A stretch of DNA of 64,000 nucleotides, taken from positions 20,395,774 to 20,459,773 of the forward strand of contig NC_092195.1 in the NCBI RefSeq assembly GCF_043641665.1, written 5' to 3'. A program made the position numbers and the translations under genes. The stretch comes from Enoplosus armatus. Taxonomy: Eukaryota > Chordata > Actinopteri > Centrarchiformes > Enoplosidae. Of the stretch, positions 21,645 to 32,051 are shown piece after piece. The notes beneath the pieces were generated by a model, which saw nothing but the letters and a program-made list of their open reading frames with translations, was not told the DNA's origin and did no database searches. Position 1 is the stretch's first letter; each line of letters begins with the position of its first letter.

Positions 21645-21880
21645 TTAACTTTTTATCTTCACGACTGAAACCTGTCTGTTTCCATGGTTCAGCAGCGATG
21701 TCTACCTGTTGCCATGGTTACTGAGCTCAGACAGGGAAGTGAAACGTTTAAGACCAGTTTCATCTGATCTAAGGAGGACCAACAGAACTAGAAGCCTCCT
21801 CTGCTGCAACCAACAGGATGGAGTTTAGTTTCCCTCATATAAACTTTATTAGTCTCTCTCTCTGCAGTTGGTCGAGTCAC
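21645..21880 (+). pseudogene. Truncated C-exon stub with C8-type intron end
   Basis: From TTTTTATCTTCACGACTGAAACC onward this matches the last 230 nt of the J-C8 intron, including CATATAAACTTTATTAGTCTC and the acceptor TCTCTGCAG. Only 13 nt of C exon follow (TTGGTCGAGTCAC, 21868-21880) before the sequence departs into unrelated spacer. The rest of the C exon and any J are missing. The same stub occurs right of V1.8 and V1.15. Confidence 0.82.
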
Positions 21881-22181
21881 TACCAAAAGTCTGGTAGTAA
21901 ACTCACCCAGTGATTTGAGGACAGTTTTTTGTCTTTCAAGTTTGGTAATATGGTCTTTTATGACAATAATTAGTGATATTAATATTAGTGTCATGGATTC
22001 CTTTGAACTTTGAAGCTAACATGGCCAAGAAGTCCCACAAATGCTCGGAGGAATGGGAGTTTCAACACCTCCAATTCAATGACAACTGGGCGACTCCATC
22101 TGCTGAGGAAGATCATGTGATATGACTGAAAGCTCCACAAAGTTAGTGGACGACTGATGTGGAGAGATAAATGGCGATGTA

Positions 22182-22466
22182 GTATTCAATTTCAATTCCA
22201 TTCAATTTTATTTATATAGCGCCAAATCACACCAAAAGTACTCTCATGACACTTTACAAATAGAGCAGGTCTAGACCGACTCTTTATAATGTTACTACAG
22301 AGACCCAACAGGTCCCACCATGAGACAGCACTTTGGCGACAGTGGCAAGGAAAAACTTCCTTTTAAGAGGCAGAAACCTCGAGCAGAACCAGACTCTAGC
22401 TGGGGGGGTCATCTGCTTTGACCGGTTGGGTTTGAGAGAGAGAGAGAGAGAGAGAGGGGGAGAGAC

Positions 22467-22497
<31 letters not shown>

Positions 22498-24692
22498 AAG
22501 ACAGACAGGCAGAGATGTATGGCAGCACTAGCAGTAGAAATAGCAGCTATAATTATAATAATACTGGAAATATGACTGATAATAATAGTTACAGCTGTAA
22601 TACTAGCTGACATTAATAATAGCAGCTTTAATAGTAACAGAACTACGACTAAACATAATAACTGTAGTGATGAGAGTCAGGCAGGCCCATGGCAGCAGCA
22701 GCCAGGCGTACCAGGACCACGATCCACAGCAACCTGCGAGACGACAAAGCACAAAGAAACTCCGGGGAAGAAATAAAGTTAGTAACATGCATTGGACTGT
22801 GATGAATGTGCAAAGATGAAGAGGGAGAGGAGGAAAGCTCAGTGCATCATGGGAAGTCCCCCAGCAGTGTAGGCCTATAGCAGCATAACTAGAGGCTGGT
22901 CCAGGCAGGCCTGAGGCAGCCCTTAACTATAAGCCTTATCAAAAAGCAAAGTTTTAAGTCAACTCTTAAAAGTAGAGAGTGTGTGTCTGTCTCCCGGACC
23001 CAAACTGGGAGCCGATTCCACAGGAGAGGAGCTTGATAGCTGAAGGCTCTGGCTCCTGTTCGGCTTTTGGTGACTCTAGGAACCACAAGCAACCCTGCAT
23101 TCTGGAAGCGGAGTGCTCTAGTGGGGTAATAGGGTACTATGAGCTCTTTAAGATATGATGGTGCCTGACCAGTAAGAGCTTTGTAGGTGAGGAGAAGGAT
23201 TTTAAACTCTATTCTAGATTTTACAGGGAGCCAGTGCAGCGAAGCTAATACAGGAGAAATATGATCGCTTTTCCTGGTTCCTGTCAGTACACGTGCTGCA
23301 GCATTCTGGATCAGCTGGAGAGTCCTCAGGGACTTATTGGGACAGCCTGATAATAAGGAATTGCAATAATCCAGCCTAGACGTGACAAATGCATGGACTA
23401 ATTTTTCTTCATCTGTTTGAGACAGGATCTTCCTGATTTTTGCAATGTTACGGAGGTGAAAGAAGCCAGTCCTTGAAGTTTGTTTTACGTGGGAGTTAAA
23501 GGACATGTCCTGATCTAAGACAACTCCGAGATTCCTCACGGTGGCGCTGGAGGCCAGGGCAATGCCATCTAGGGTAACAATATCCTTAGATACTGTGTTT
23601 CTGAGGTGTTCAGGGCCAAGAACAATAACTTCTGTCTTGTCCGAGTTCAACATCAGATAATTACAGGTCATCCAGGTCTTTATGTCCTTAAGGCATGCTT
23701 GGAGCTTGGCTAACTGATGAGGTTCTTCTGGCTTGATCGATAAATATAGCTGGGTATCATCCGCATAGCAATGAAAATGTATGGAGTGTTTTCTAATGAT
23801 ATCTCCTAAAGGAAGCATATATAAGGTGAATAGTATTGGTCCAAGCACAGAACCTTGTGGAACTCCATGACTGACTTTGGCGTACATGGAGGATTCATCG
23901 TTAACATGTACAAACTGAGATCGATCTGATAAATACGACTTAAACCAGCTTAGTGCGGTTCCTTTGATGCCAATTAAATGTTCCAGTCTCTGTAATAGGA
24001 TATGATGGTCAATGGTGTCGAATGCAGCACTAAGATCTAACAGAACAAGTATAGAGACAAGTCCTTTGTCTGATGCAGTGAGAAGGTCATCTGTAACTTT
24101 CACCAGTGCTGTCTCTGTGCTATGATGAGCTCTGAAACCTGACTGAAAGTCCTCAAGCAACTTATTGTCATGTAGAAAATCACACAGCTGGTTGGCGACT
24201 GCTTTCTCAAGAATCTTGGAGAGAAAGGGAAGGTTAGATATAGGTCTATAGTTGGCTAAAACCTCTGGATCAAGAGTGGGCTTTTTAAGAAGAGGTTTAA
24301 TTACAGCTACTTTAAAGGACTGTGGTACGTAGCCTGTTAATAAAGACAGATTGATCATGTCTAGTAAAGAAGTGCTGACTAAAGGTAAAACCTCTTTGAG
24401 CAGCCAGGTTGGGATGGGGTCTAAGAGACAAGTTGATGGCTTAGATGAAGAGATGGTTTTAGTAATTTGGTGAAGGTCAATGGGAGAAAAGCAATTTAAA
24501 CATACATTAGGTTTTACAGCTATTTCTGAGATTCCTGTGTTTGAAGGTAAGATACCACCTGAAGACAGGAGGTGATCAATTCTGTCTCTAATAGTTAGAA
24601 TTTTATCATTAATTAGTAATATGAAGAAGGTCATGATGTCTTTGTTTAATGATTCCAATGAATATTGAGCTTTTTCGCTGCATAACATGAGT
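22182..24692 (-). mobile_element. L2/CR1-type non-LTR retrotransposon, copy 1 (5'-truncated)
   Basis: The minus-strand element carries a reverse transcriptase ORF, a 3' region with the teleost repeat TTTATTTATATAGCGCCAAATC and GGCAAGGAAAAACTTCC, and a 3' terminus of short TTGAA-like repeats instead of poly(A). (GA)n and (GACA)n tracts lie at 22434-22505. The 5' part (endonuclease) is absent. Its right edge near 24692 returns to V1-unit spacer (ATAATATTTTGATTGTGAAGG). It sits beside the C stub, and the block was later copied to the units of V1.8 and V1.15. Confidence 0.78.
22889..24688 (-). CDS. Reverse transcriptase ORF of L2-like element, copy 1
   Basis: A 599-residue open frame. RT landmarks in order: [18 protein letters not shown] (about 146-163), [13 protein letters not shown] (217-229, catalytic Asp in motif A), [17 protein letters not shown] (275-291) and [12 protein letters not shown] (305-316, catalytic YADD). 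The endonuclease domain is missing upstream. Near the C-terminus a 2-nt insertion relative to copy 2 (GTGTGTGTCT versus GTGTGTCT, about 22979) shifts the frame, so the last 35 or so residues are not native. A domesticated role is not suggested by anything here. Confidence 0.85.
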   Translation of the reverse strand: MLCSEKAQYSLESLNKDIMTFFILLINDKILTIRDRIDHLLSSGGILPSNTGISEIAVKPNVCLNCFSPIDLHQITKTISSSKPSTCLLDPIPTWLLKEVLPLVSTSLLDMINLSLLTGYVPQSFKVAVIKPLLKKPTLDPEVLANYRPISNLPFLSKILEKAVANQLCDFLHDNKLLEDFQSGFRAHHSTETALVKVTDDLLTASDKGLVSILVLLDLSAAFDTIDHHILLQRLEHLIGIKGTALSWFKSYLSDRSQFVHVNDESSMYAKVSHGVPQGSVLGPILFTLYMLPLGDIIRKHSIHFHCYADDTQLYLSIKPEEPHQLAKLQACLKDIKTWMTCNYLMLNSDKTEVIVLGPEHLRNTVSKDIVTLDGIALASSATVRNLGVVLDQDMSFNSHVKQTSRTGFFHLRNIAKIRKILSQTDEEKLVHAFVTSRLDYCNSLLSGCPNKSLRTLQLIQNAAARVLTGTRKSDHISPVLASLHWLPVKSRIEFKILLLTYKALTGQAPSYLKELIVPYYPTRALRFQNAGLLVVPRVTKSRTGARAFSYQAPLLWNRLPVWVRETDTHSLLLRVDLKLCFLIRLIVKGCLRPAWTSL

Positions 24693-25712
24693 TTATATAT
24701 TTAAAATAATATTTTGATTGTGAAGGTTTCGGATGCTGATCTATGTGAGAGGCACCAAGACAGAAACTTGAGAGTTATTACATTTTGACGGAGCGCTTCT
24801 GTTTGATTTCCTTTACGGCACTGGTTTCAGCGGCCCAGGAATCTCACAGACCAGTTGCATGTGTTGCGACTGGAGTCGGTGAGGGAGACGCACACAAAGG
24901 AGAGACGAGAGTCAACGAGTCAAAGAAAAGTCATTTCACATGGCGTGCTCTGAAAAGAGAAAACAGACAGCCAAAACGGAGTTCACAAAAAAGGAAAAGC
25001 CAAACTCAAGCTACACTTTTTCTGTCACTTCTCTGAAATTAAGCACTTTATTTTATGCTTGAAGAAATCTTCTCTAACTGGACCTCTTTGAATTGTATTT
25101 GAATACTCCTGCTACATACTATATTAATATATGTTCTTATATATACTGTTATTGTATAGTTCTGGTTTTCTTATTTGTAATATTGACGATGAAAATATAT
25201 TTCTTCAGTTGCACTTTTCTTGGGATTTTCTTTTGGTGGTGGGGGGGGGGGAGGGGGGGGCACATCAAAGCCAGCAGCAGCCCTGGATCTGTGTCTGTCC
25301 CTTTGTTAGGGCTGTATGCGTTCCCTGTGCTGTTTGTCTCCTTTGCCTCCTCTGTCCTCTCTGGCTCTGCCCAGGTGTGCTACATCATGATCTTCAGTCT
25401 TCAGTGAGGAGCACCTGGCCTGGAAAGGACTGCTGGTCTTGCTGCCTCTCAGCCTGGGATTGTTGTGTGGCTTTTGGTTTTCCTGATTTCTGTGATTCAA
25501 TATGAAGCTGAGGTCAAAGATCACGACCAGGACTTTTCACATTTACTATCCCAGGTTGGCTCCTTTCTATTCATTTGGGAAATGGAGTTATAATGAGATA
25601 CGAGGAGATGGTGAGAAGCTGTGATGTAGAAAATCATTTGATTTCCAGTTATTTAACTTGTTTTGATTAGTTTTCATTGTCAAGCAACAATGGTGAAATG
25701 TTCAATCTGATG

Positions 25713-25714
<2 letters not shown>
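24693..25714. other. Spacer with an unidentified 750-nt insert and a G tract
   Basis: Between V1-unit spacer at 24700-24750 and again from about 25495 (AATATGAAGCTGAGGTCAAAG) lies a block found only here and at 34575-35225. It contains a G-rich tract (25237-25260, runs of 12 and 8 G). A short frame starts MACSEKRKQTAKTEF near 24940; I do not recognise it and do not call it a gene. Confidence 0.45.

Positions 25715-25765
<51 letters not shown>
25715..25765. repeat. (TG)n microsatellite beside V1.7
   Basis: A 51-nt TG tract, among the longest in the window. Confidence 0.95.
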
Positions 25766-25767
<2 letters not shown>

Positions 25768-25873
25768 TCAGTGAAGTGTATCAGTCTCTGCAGTAGCTTC
25801 CAGCTGCAGCAGTCAGTTCAGTTTCTGTTCAGTCTGATTGAGGGAGGTTTTTGTACGACGCTTTTTCACTGTG

Positions 25874-26356
25874 TGAACACATCCTGACTGTTGATATGGT
25901 GAGCACTCTGACAGTAGTAAACTGCTGCATCTTCGGTCTGGACTCCACTGATGGTCAGAGTGAAGTCAGAGTTTGATCCACTGCCTGTAAAACGACCTGG
26001 AATCCCTGATGCTCGAGTGCTAGCATAGTAAATGAGGAGTTTAGGAGCTTCTCCATCTCTCTGTTGGTACCAGGCTAAGAAGTGGTATCCGCTGTTAAAA
26101 TAAACATTCTGACTGGTCCTACATGTGATGGAGACGGAGCCTCCCAGAGCAGAGCTCACTGCTCCAGGCTGAGTCACTGTGACCTGGCCTCTGGACTCTG
26201 AGGACACAGAGACAACAACATAAAGCAGCGTCGTGGTTTTGTGGGCTTCATTTCAGAGGGACGGATGTTCATAGAGGAGAGCGGTTTGATTCTCTGGACT
26301 TTACCTGTGAAGCAGCAGCAGAGGAGAGTCCAGATGAGGACGGAGGTCAAAGTCAT
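25874..26356 (-). CDS. Ig light chain V gene V1.7
   Basis: Leader exon 26305-26356, V exon 25874-26197, RSS heptamer 25867-25873 and nonamer 25846-25854. CDR1 [19 protein letters not shown]2 YAS, CDR3 [10 protein letters not shown]: the SAHHI start is shared with V1.1, the QDV end with V1.6 and V1.10. Paired with Ja and Jb of C4. Confidence 0.93.
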
Positions 26357-26891
26357 GTTTTTGATGAGGAGGATTTCTGTGGCTTCTGTTGTCATGAAGG
26401 ACAGCTGTCAGTCATCCAGTGTTCAACTCTCAGGACTATAAACTCTCCCAGAGCACTGGAGCATGGAGCTGCTGATGCAAAGTGGCTCTCTATGGAAATG
26501 CTCTGACTGACTCCAACAGGGACTTGGATCACTCTGATGATGCTGTTAATCAATGGATCAATCACTTTATCAGATTATTGATTAGAAATGATTTAATACA
26601 CATTTTATATGATTCTGGCTTCATGCTCCTGGACAAAGTTAGTTTCAAAATGTTTTGTCTTGTTGTTATATAATATTAATATAGATTTGATTTTAAATGA
26701 ATATATATACAATAAAAACATACATTCTGTAAATCTGTGGCTCTGTGTTATTGTCACTTTTCATTTTATCTGACAGAATTTGAGCAACAGAATCTAATTT
26801 TGGTGAGTTTGTTTGTGTCAAAGTCAGAGAGCCGTGTCTCTCTACAGTCAGAGGTTTTTGTACGGCGGCTCAATGACTTTGTATCACTGTG

Positions 26892-26929
26892 GTGGACTTT
26901 TGGTGGAGGAACCAGACTGGATGTTGGAA
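26892..26929 (+). CDS. J segment Ja of cluster C4 ([12 protein letters not shown])
   Basis: RSS nonamer 26853-26861, heptamer 26885-26891, 23-nt spacer. Donor GTAAGT followed by the Ja-type flank TCAAACC. Confidence 0.94.
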
Positions 26930-27269
26930 GTAAGTCAAACCTTTAAAAACCTCTTTTACTTCAGTAGCTGTTTTTCTTCCTTTATGTTCAGCGTACCAGA
27001 AAACTAGTTGACTTTCTATATTAATGTATAGTTTTTACAGAAATATTTTGCACTGAGAGACAAAGTTCACTTCAACAATATAAATTCAAAAACTCATTGT
27101 TATAAATATCAAATATTAATCCGGAGGATAAATCATTACTTCCATCTTTAATGGTAAAGTTGCATCTTGAGGGCTTGTAGGTTCAGTTCAGTCTGTCAGA
27201 GTCAGAGAGCCGTGTCTCTCTACAGTCAGAGGTTTTTGTACGGCGGCTCAATGACTTTGTATCACTGTG

Positions 27270-27307
27270 GTGGACTTTTGGTGGAGGAACCAGACTGGAT
27301 GTTGGAA
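27270..27307 (+). CDS. J segment at Jb position of cluster C4, Ja-like sequence ([12 protein letters not shown])
   Basis: RSS nonamer 27231-27239, heptamer 27263-27269, 23-nt spacer. Flanks on both sides are those of Jb (GTCTGTCAGAGTCAG left, GTTTCTGCACAAATAC right), but the coding part is Ja type (TGG first codon, ACTTTTGGT). All other Jb segments have ACGTTCGGT. This looks like a short gene-conversion tract from Ja. Confidence 0.94.
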
Positions 27308-28108
27308 GTAAGTTTCTGCACAAATACTCAATAAAATATTGTAAAGTAATGTTTTAAATCCACTTTTTGGATGTTGGAGGCAGATAAATATATCTTGTTT
27401 GAACACTTTTAGTCTTCATGTCTTTATTTCTCCTCCTTTATCATGGAGGCTGACTCAGAGCAGCTTTACTAAACTGTCTTTACACATTCCTGTCACACTG
27501 AAGTTTAAACAGCTTCAAGTGGAGAAAAGATCAAACTTTAATCACCAGGATTAGTTTTACATTTTACACCACAATGATAACTGTTGTTATGATGAATTCA
27601 AACGTGCTCAAGTAAAACTGAACAGAGTGAAGATAAAGACGGGTATTTGAACATGTGTAAAATCTCTGATCTCTTTATTGTGTCATATATTGTCTCAAAT
27701 CCTGTTTGAAAATCTTTTCAACTGTTTGCTGATGATGAGTTAAATGTACACGAAGGACATTTGATTGTCGTCAGTTCATTTTCTGTATTTATTCAAGTTT
27801 CCACTGAATACTTTAAAGTCATGTATAGTTGAGATCTTTTGCCAAACGTGCTCCTTTTATTTCCAGTGTAGTTTGATATATTTCAGGTCGTCCTGTATGA
27901 TGATTCTCTCTGTGCTGAGATGCATGAGAGGCTTCTTAAAGGGAAGTGAAACAATGTGTGAGTGAGTGACTGGTGGAGCAGAAAAACCATCTGACAGAAA
28001 CTCCTTAAAGGAGAAAATCAGCTCTCACACAGTGAAGGTGTCCAAGTGTCTGGTGGTTGATTGACAGCTGTGTGGTCCCCGTCCTCTAAGCTGATTGGTG
28101 TCTCCTAG

Positions 28109-28443
28109 GTGATGCCCGTCCCACCCTGACGGTGCTGCCCCCCTCCATTGAGGAGCTGGATCAGGGGAAGGCCACGCTCATGTGCCTGGCCAACAAGGGC
28201 TTCCCCTCAGACTGGAGTCTGGCCTGGAAGGTGGACGGCAGCAGCAGCAGCAGCAGCAGCAGCTGGGAGGAGAGCAGGAGCCCCGGGGTGCTGGAGAAGG
28301 ACGGCCACTACAGCTGGAGCAGCACCCTGAGGCTAACTGCAGACCAGTGGGGGAAGGTGGGCTCTGTGACCTGCGAGGCCACCCAGGGCTCCCAGGCTCC
28401 GCTCTCAGAGACACTGAGGAGAGACCAGTGTTCCCAGTCCTGA
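28109..28443 (+). CDS. Ig light chain constant exon C4
   Basis: SIEELDQG subtype, 8 Ser codons after KVDG. AATAAA at 28575-28580; the 3' UTR is the C1 type (CTTGTGTACTTGTCTTAATG). The J-C intron 27308-28108 has no other gene. Confidence 0.96.
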
Positions 28444-30536
28444 CCTGACTGACTGGGACTCTGCTGCTGGTTTTACTCTGCTACTGCTCTCAGTCTGCAC
28501 TCTGTGACACTGTCTCTCTCTCTTTCTCTCTCTCTTGTGTACTTGTCTTAATGTTGGTTTTAAGATTTCAAAATAATAAAGATTTCATCAAATCAGCAGT
28601 TTCCATGAGTTTGTTATTAATTCATCATGTCTTATACATTCTTTGTCACATATTATATATGTTTAGAAACGTAGAAAGATTCATGTACAAAGTCACAATG
28701 ACAGCGAGTGTCTCCATTCTCGCTCAGATAGTTTTTAATAATGACTGGGTAAAATGTTCTTCTATGAACATCAGTTTTGTCTGCTTTAATGAACCATGTC
28801 AATAATATATACGTTTAGACCATTTCAGTAGAGAGTCACCTAACTCTCTGTTATCGCTACAGTCTGATTTTCATGAGGATTCATATGTAACAAGGGTTTG
28901 ATCTGTTCCTAGACATTACCCCCAACCTTTATATTAGTTGAAAAAATGAAAAACAGATTTTCATAATTAGACACATAAAGCAGCATATCATCTGCATCAA
29001 GTGATAAACAATATCTTTGATCTGAGCTTTTCCACCAACAATATTAAAATTTCAGAGTACTGATTCACCAAAGGACTCAGTGAAAGAGTTAACATTTAAA
29101 AACAATAAAGACAAATTCATCAAACAAGTCGTGTCCACGTATATTATGAAAAGAATAACTGCTGTCATGTGTTTCTGTCTGAAGTGATCACAGTAGATCC
29201 ATTACTACAGAGACAGAGTGTGTCGTACTGAAAGACACTCAGGATTGAAGCGTTGTAGCTTGTGGTTTTGTTTAGAAGTCATCATAATGTGTAATACATG
29301 TCACGTCTGATAGCTCTGTCAGTGCAGTCTAACACTGTCTCTGTAGCTCTGGTATCCTAAAGCAGGCAGCAGCTGGTGCGAAAGGACGAAAGGAGGCCAT
29401 TTTAACAGAAGCAGTACGTCTGTGCTACATGTCGTCCTTCACATCTGCCCTCTCTGTCCTGCTCTGCAATATATTGTTCTGTATTACAGCATGAGGATGG
29501 AGGAGCGGAGACACAACGCTTGTTGACAGATTGTGGGATTGACTGGTGTTATGCTGTTTTGATACGCTGCTGAATAATTAAGGCTGATTTATACCTTTGT
29601 TTCTGCACGTTCTTGTATTTACACCTCCATGTGTTTGCAGTATCACTGCAGGAGCACAGAGTGTCATGTTGTACCTTATGTGCAACTTAACTGTATGAAT
29701 GCTAAATGTAGACTGTGCAGAGGCCTCATGACCTGTGACTGGTCTTCATGGGCTGCTCCCAGTTTCCTGCTTCCACATGTTCACTGCTCTCACAGACTAT
29801 CTGCTCTACTGTGGTTATCTTCTTCTTCTTCTTCTTCTTCTTCTTCTTCTTCAATAATGCTGCAGAAGTTAGATCACCTATCTAACAAATGCATTACGAT
29901 CAGGCCAGAGTTTCTCTTTAGCACCATTGTCAGTGCTCTATATAACAAAGTGAATATAAAAGAGGATCTCATGCTCACTACTGCCATCTAATATTGTATC
30001 TGTGCTAGAACAGGTAACAGGTAGATCTAACATCACCTGCTGTGCTGTAGAGACACCATGAAAAAGAAGTGTAGTTTGAGCTCTGAGGAATCTTGTTCCG
30101 AGGGTTCGACGTGTGAAATGTATTATGCTCGAATGTACAGTATCAGGAAATGATTGTTTGGCTCTGTTTAACTGGTTAATGCTTCAGTTGTAAGCTTAGA
30201 CCTTCTGTCAGTGACTGAATTTATCAAAAAGGTTTCAAAGTGAATATTTGTGGTATTCATGCTCCTGTTGAAACACTGTAAACCTCCACCTGAAAAGACT
30301 TCACAAACTCCAGCACTGTTTTTTATCCGCAAAAGGCTGAATTTGTACAAAGCAATCAACCACATCGTTCAGACTCTGATCTTGGACGATAATAAAATAA
30401 ATCTTATCTGTGATATGGCCGATAAGATAGACTCCCAGTTTTAATCCTTGTCCAGTACCACTGCTGGCTTTCATATATCGTATCTGTACTGATGATGTGG
30501 ACTGTATAGTGTTTTAATCAAGTTCATGAAATTGAA
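28444..30536. other. Spacer C4 to V1.8, no gene
   Basis: Near-identical copy of the spacer after C1 (10369-12461), including the (TTC)n tract (29818-29852). No gene seen. Confidence 0.6.
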
Positions 30537-30574
30537 GTGTGTGTGTGTGTGTGTGTGTGTCTGTGTGTGTGTGT
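30537..30574. repeat. (GT)n microsatellite beside V1.8
   Basis: A 38-nt GT tract with one C interruption. Confidence 0.95.
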
Positions 30575-30682
30575 CCTCAGTGAAGTGTATCAGTCTCTGC
30601 AGTAGCTTCCAGCTGCAGCAGTCAGTTCAGTTTCTGTTCAGTCTGACTGAGGGAGGTTTTTGTACGACGCTTTTTCACTGTG

Positions 30683-31165
30683 TGAACACATTCTGACTGT
30701 TGATATAGTGATAACTCTGACAGTAGTAAACTGCTGCATCTTCAGTCTGGACTCCACTGATGGTCAGTGTGAAGTCAGAGTTTGATCCACTGCCTGTAAA
30801 ACGACCTGGAATCCCTGATGCTCGAGTGCTAGCAAAGTAAATGAGGAGTTTAGGAGCTCCTCCATCTCTCTGTTGGTACCAGGCTAAGTAGTGGTTTGGG
30901 CTGCCATAATAAACATTCTGACTGGTCCTACATCTGATGGAGACGGAGCCTCCCAGAGCAGAGCTCACTGCTCCAGGCTGAGTCACTGTGACCTGGCCTC
31001 TGGACTCTGAGGACACAGAGACAACAACATAAAGCAGCGTTGTGGTTTTGTGGGCTTCATTTCAGAGGGACGGATATTCATAGAGGAGAGCGGTTTGATT
31101 CTCTGGACTTTACCTGTGAAGCAGCAGCAGAGGAGAGTCCAGATGAGGACGGAGGTCAAAGTCAT
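30683..31165 (-). CDS. Ig light chain V gene V1.8
   Basis: Leader exon 31114-31165, V exon 30683-31006, RSS heptamer 30676-30682 and nonamer 30655-30663. CDR1 [13 protein letters not shown]2 FAS, CDR3 [10 protein letters not shown]; framework 2 has GGAPK. Its left flank matches that of V1.4, but its right flank is the C-stub/L2 type, so the gene sits at the join of two duplication types. Confidence 0.93.
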
Positions 31166-31512
31166 GTTTTTGATGAGGAGGATTTCTGTGGCTTCTGTTG
31201 TCATGAAGGACAGCTGTCAGTCATCCAGTGTTCAACTCTCAGGACTATAAACTCTCCCAGAGCACTGGAGCATGGAGCTGCTGATGCAAAGTGGCTCTCT
31301 ATGGAAATGCTCTGACTGACTCCAACAGGGACTTGGATCACTCTGATCATGCTGTTAATCAATGGATCAATCAAAGCAAATCAACAAAGCAAACACACCA
31401 TCAAGGTCTTTTCGGGGGTGTTTTCAATGTAAACCTCACAGTTTTAATATCAGGTCATACATTTTACTGAAAAACTATTTTTGTAGCTTGCCGATAAAAA
31501 AAATGAAGTCTT

Positions 31513-31747
31513 TAACTTTTTATCTTCACTACTGAAACCTGTCTGTTTCCATGGTTCAGCAGCGATGTCTACCTGTTGCCATGGTTACTGAGCTCAGACA
31601 GGGAAGTGAAACGTTTAAGACCCGTTTCATCCGATCTAAGGAGGACCAACAGAACTAGAAGCCTCCTCTGCTGCAACCAACAGGATGGAGTTTAGTTTCC
31701 CTCATATGAACTTTATTAGTCTCTCTCTCTGCAGTTGGTCGAGTCAC
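31513..31747 (+). pseudogene. Truncated C-exon stub, second copy
   Basis: Same structure as at 21645: C8-type intron end, acceptor CTCTCTGCAG, then 13 nt of exon (TTGGTCGAGTCAC, 31735-31747) before departure. A small A-rich insertion (CGATAAAAAAAATG) lies just to the left. Confidence 0.82.
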
Positions 31748-32051
31748 TACCAAAAGTCTGGTAGTAAACTCATCCAGTGATTTGAGGACAGTTTTTTGTC
31801 TTTCAAGTTTGGTAATATGGTCTTTTATGACAATAATTAGTGATATTAATATTAGTGTCATGGATTCCTTTGAACTTTGAAGCTAACATGGCCAAGAAGT
31901 CCCACAAATGCTCGGAGGAATGGGAGTTTCAGCACCTCCAATTCAATGACAACTGGGCGACTCCATCTGCTGAGGAAGATCATGTGATATGACTGAAAGC
32001 TCCACAAAGTTAGTGGATGACTGATGTGGAGAGATAAATGGCGATGTAGTA

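Noticed and set aside
22284..22613. Frames rich in SVCLSVCLS or DRQTDRQT at the LINE 3' ends
   Set aside because: They are translations of (GA)n and (GACA)n microsatellites.
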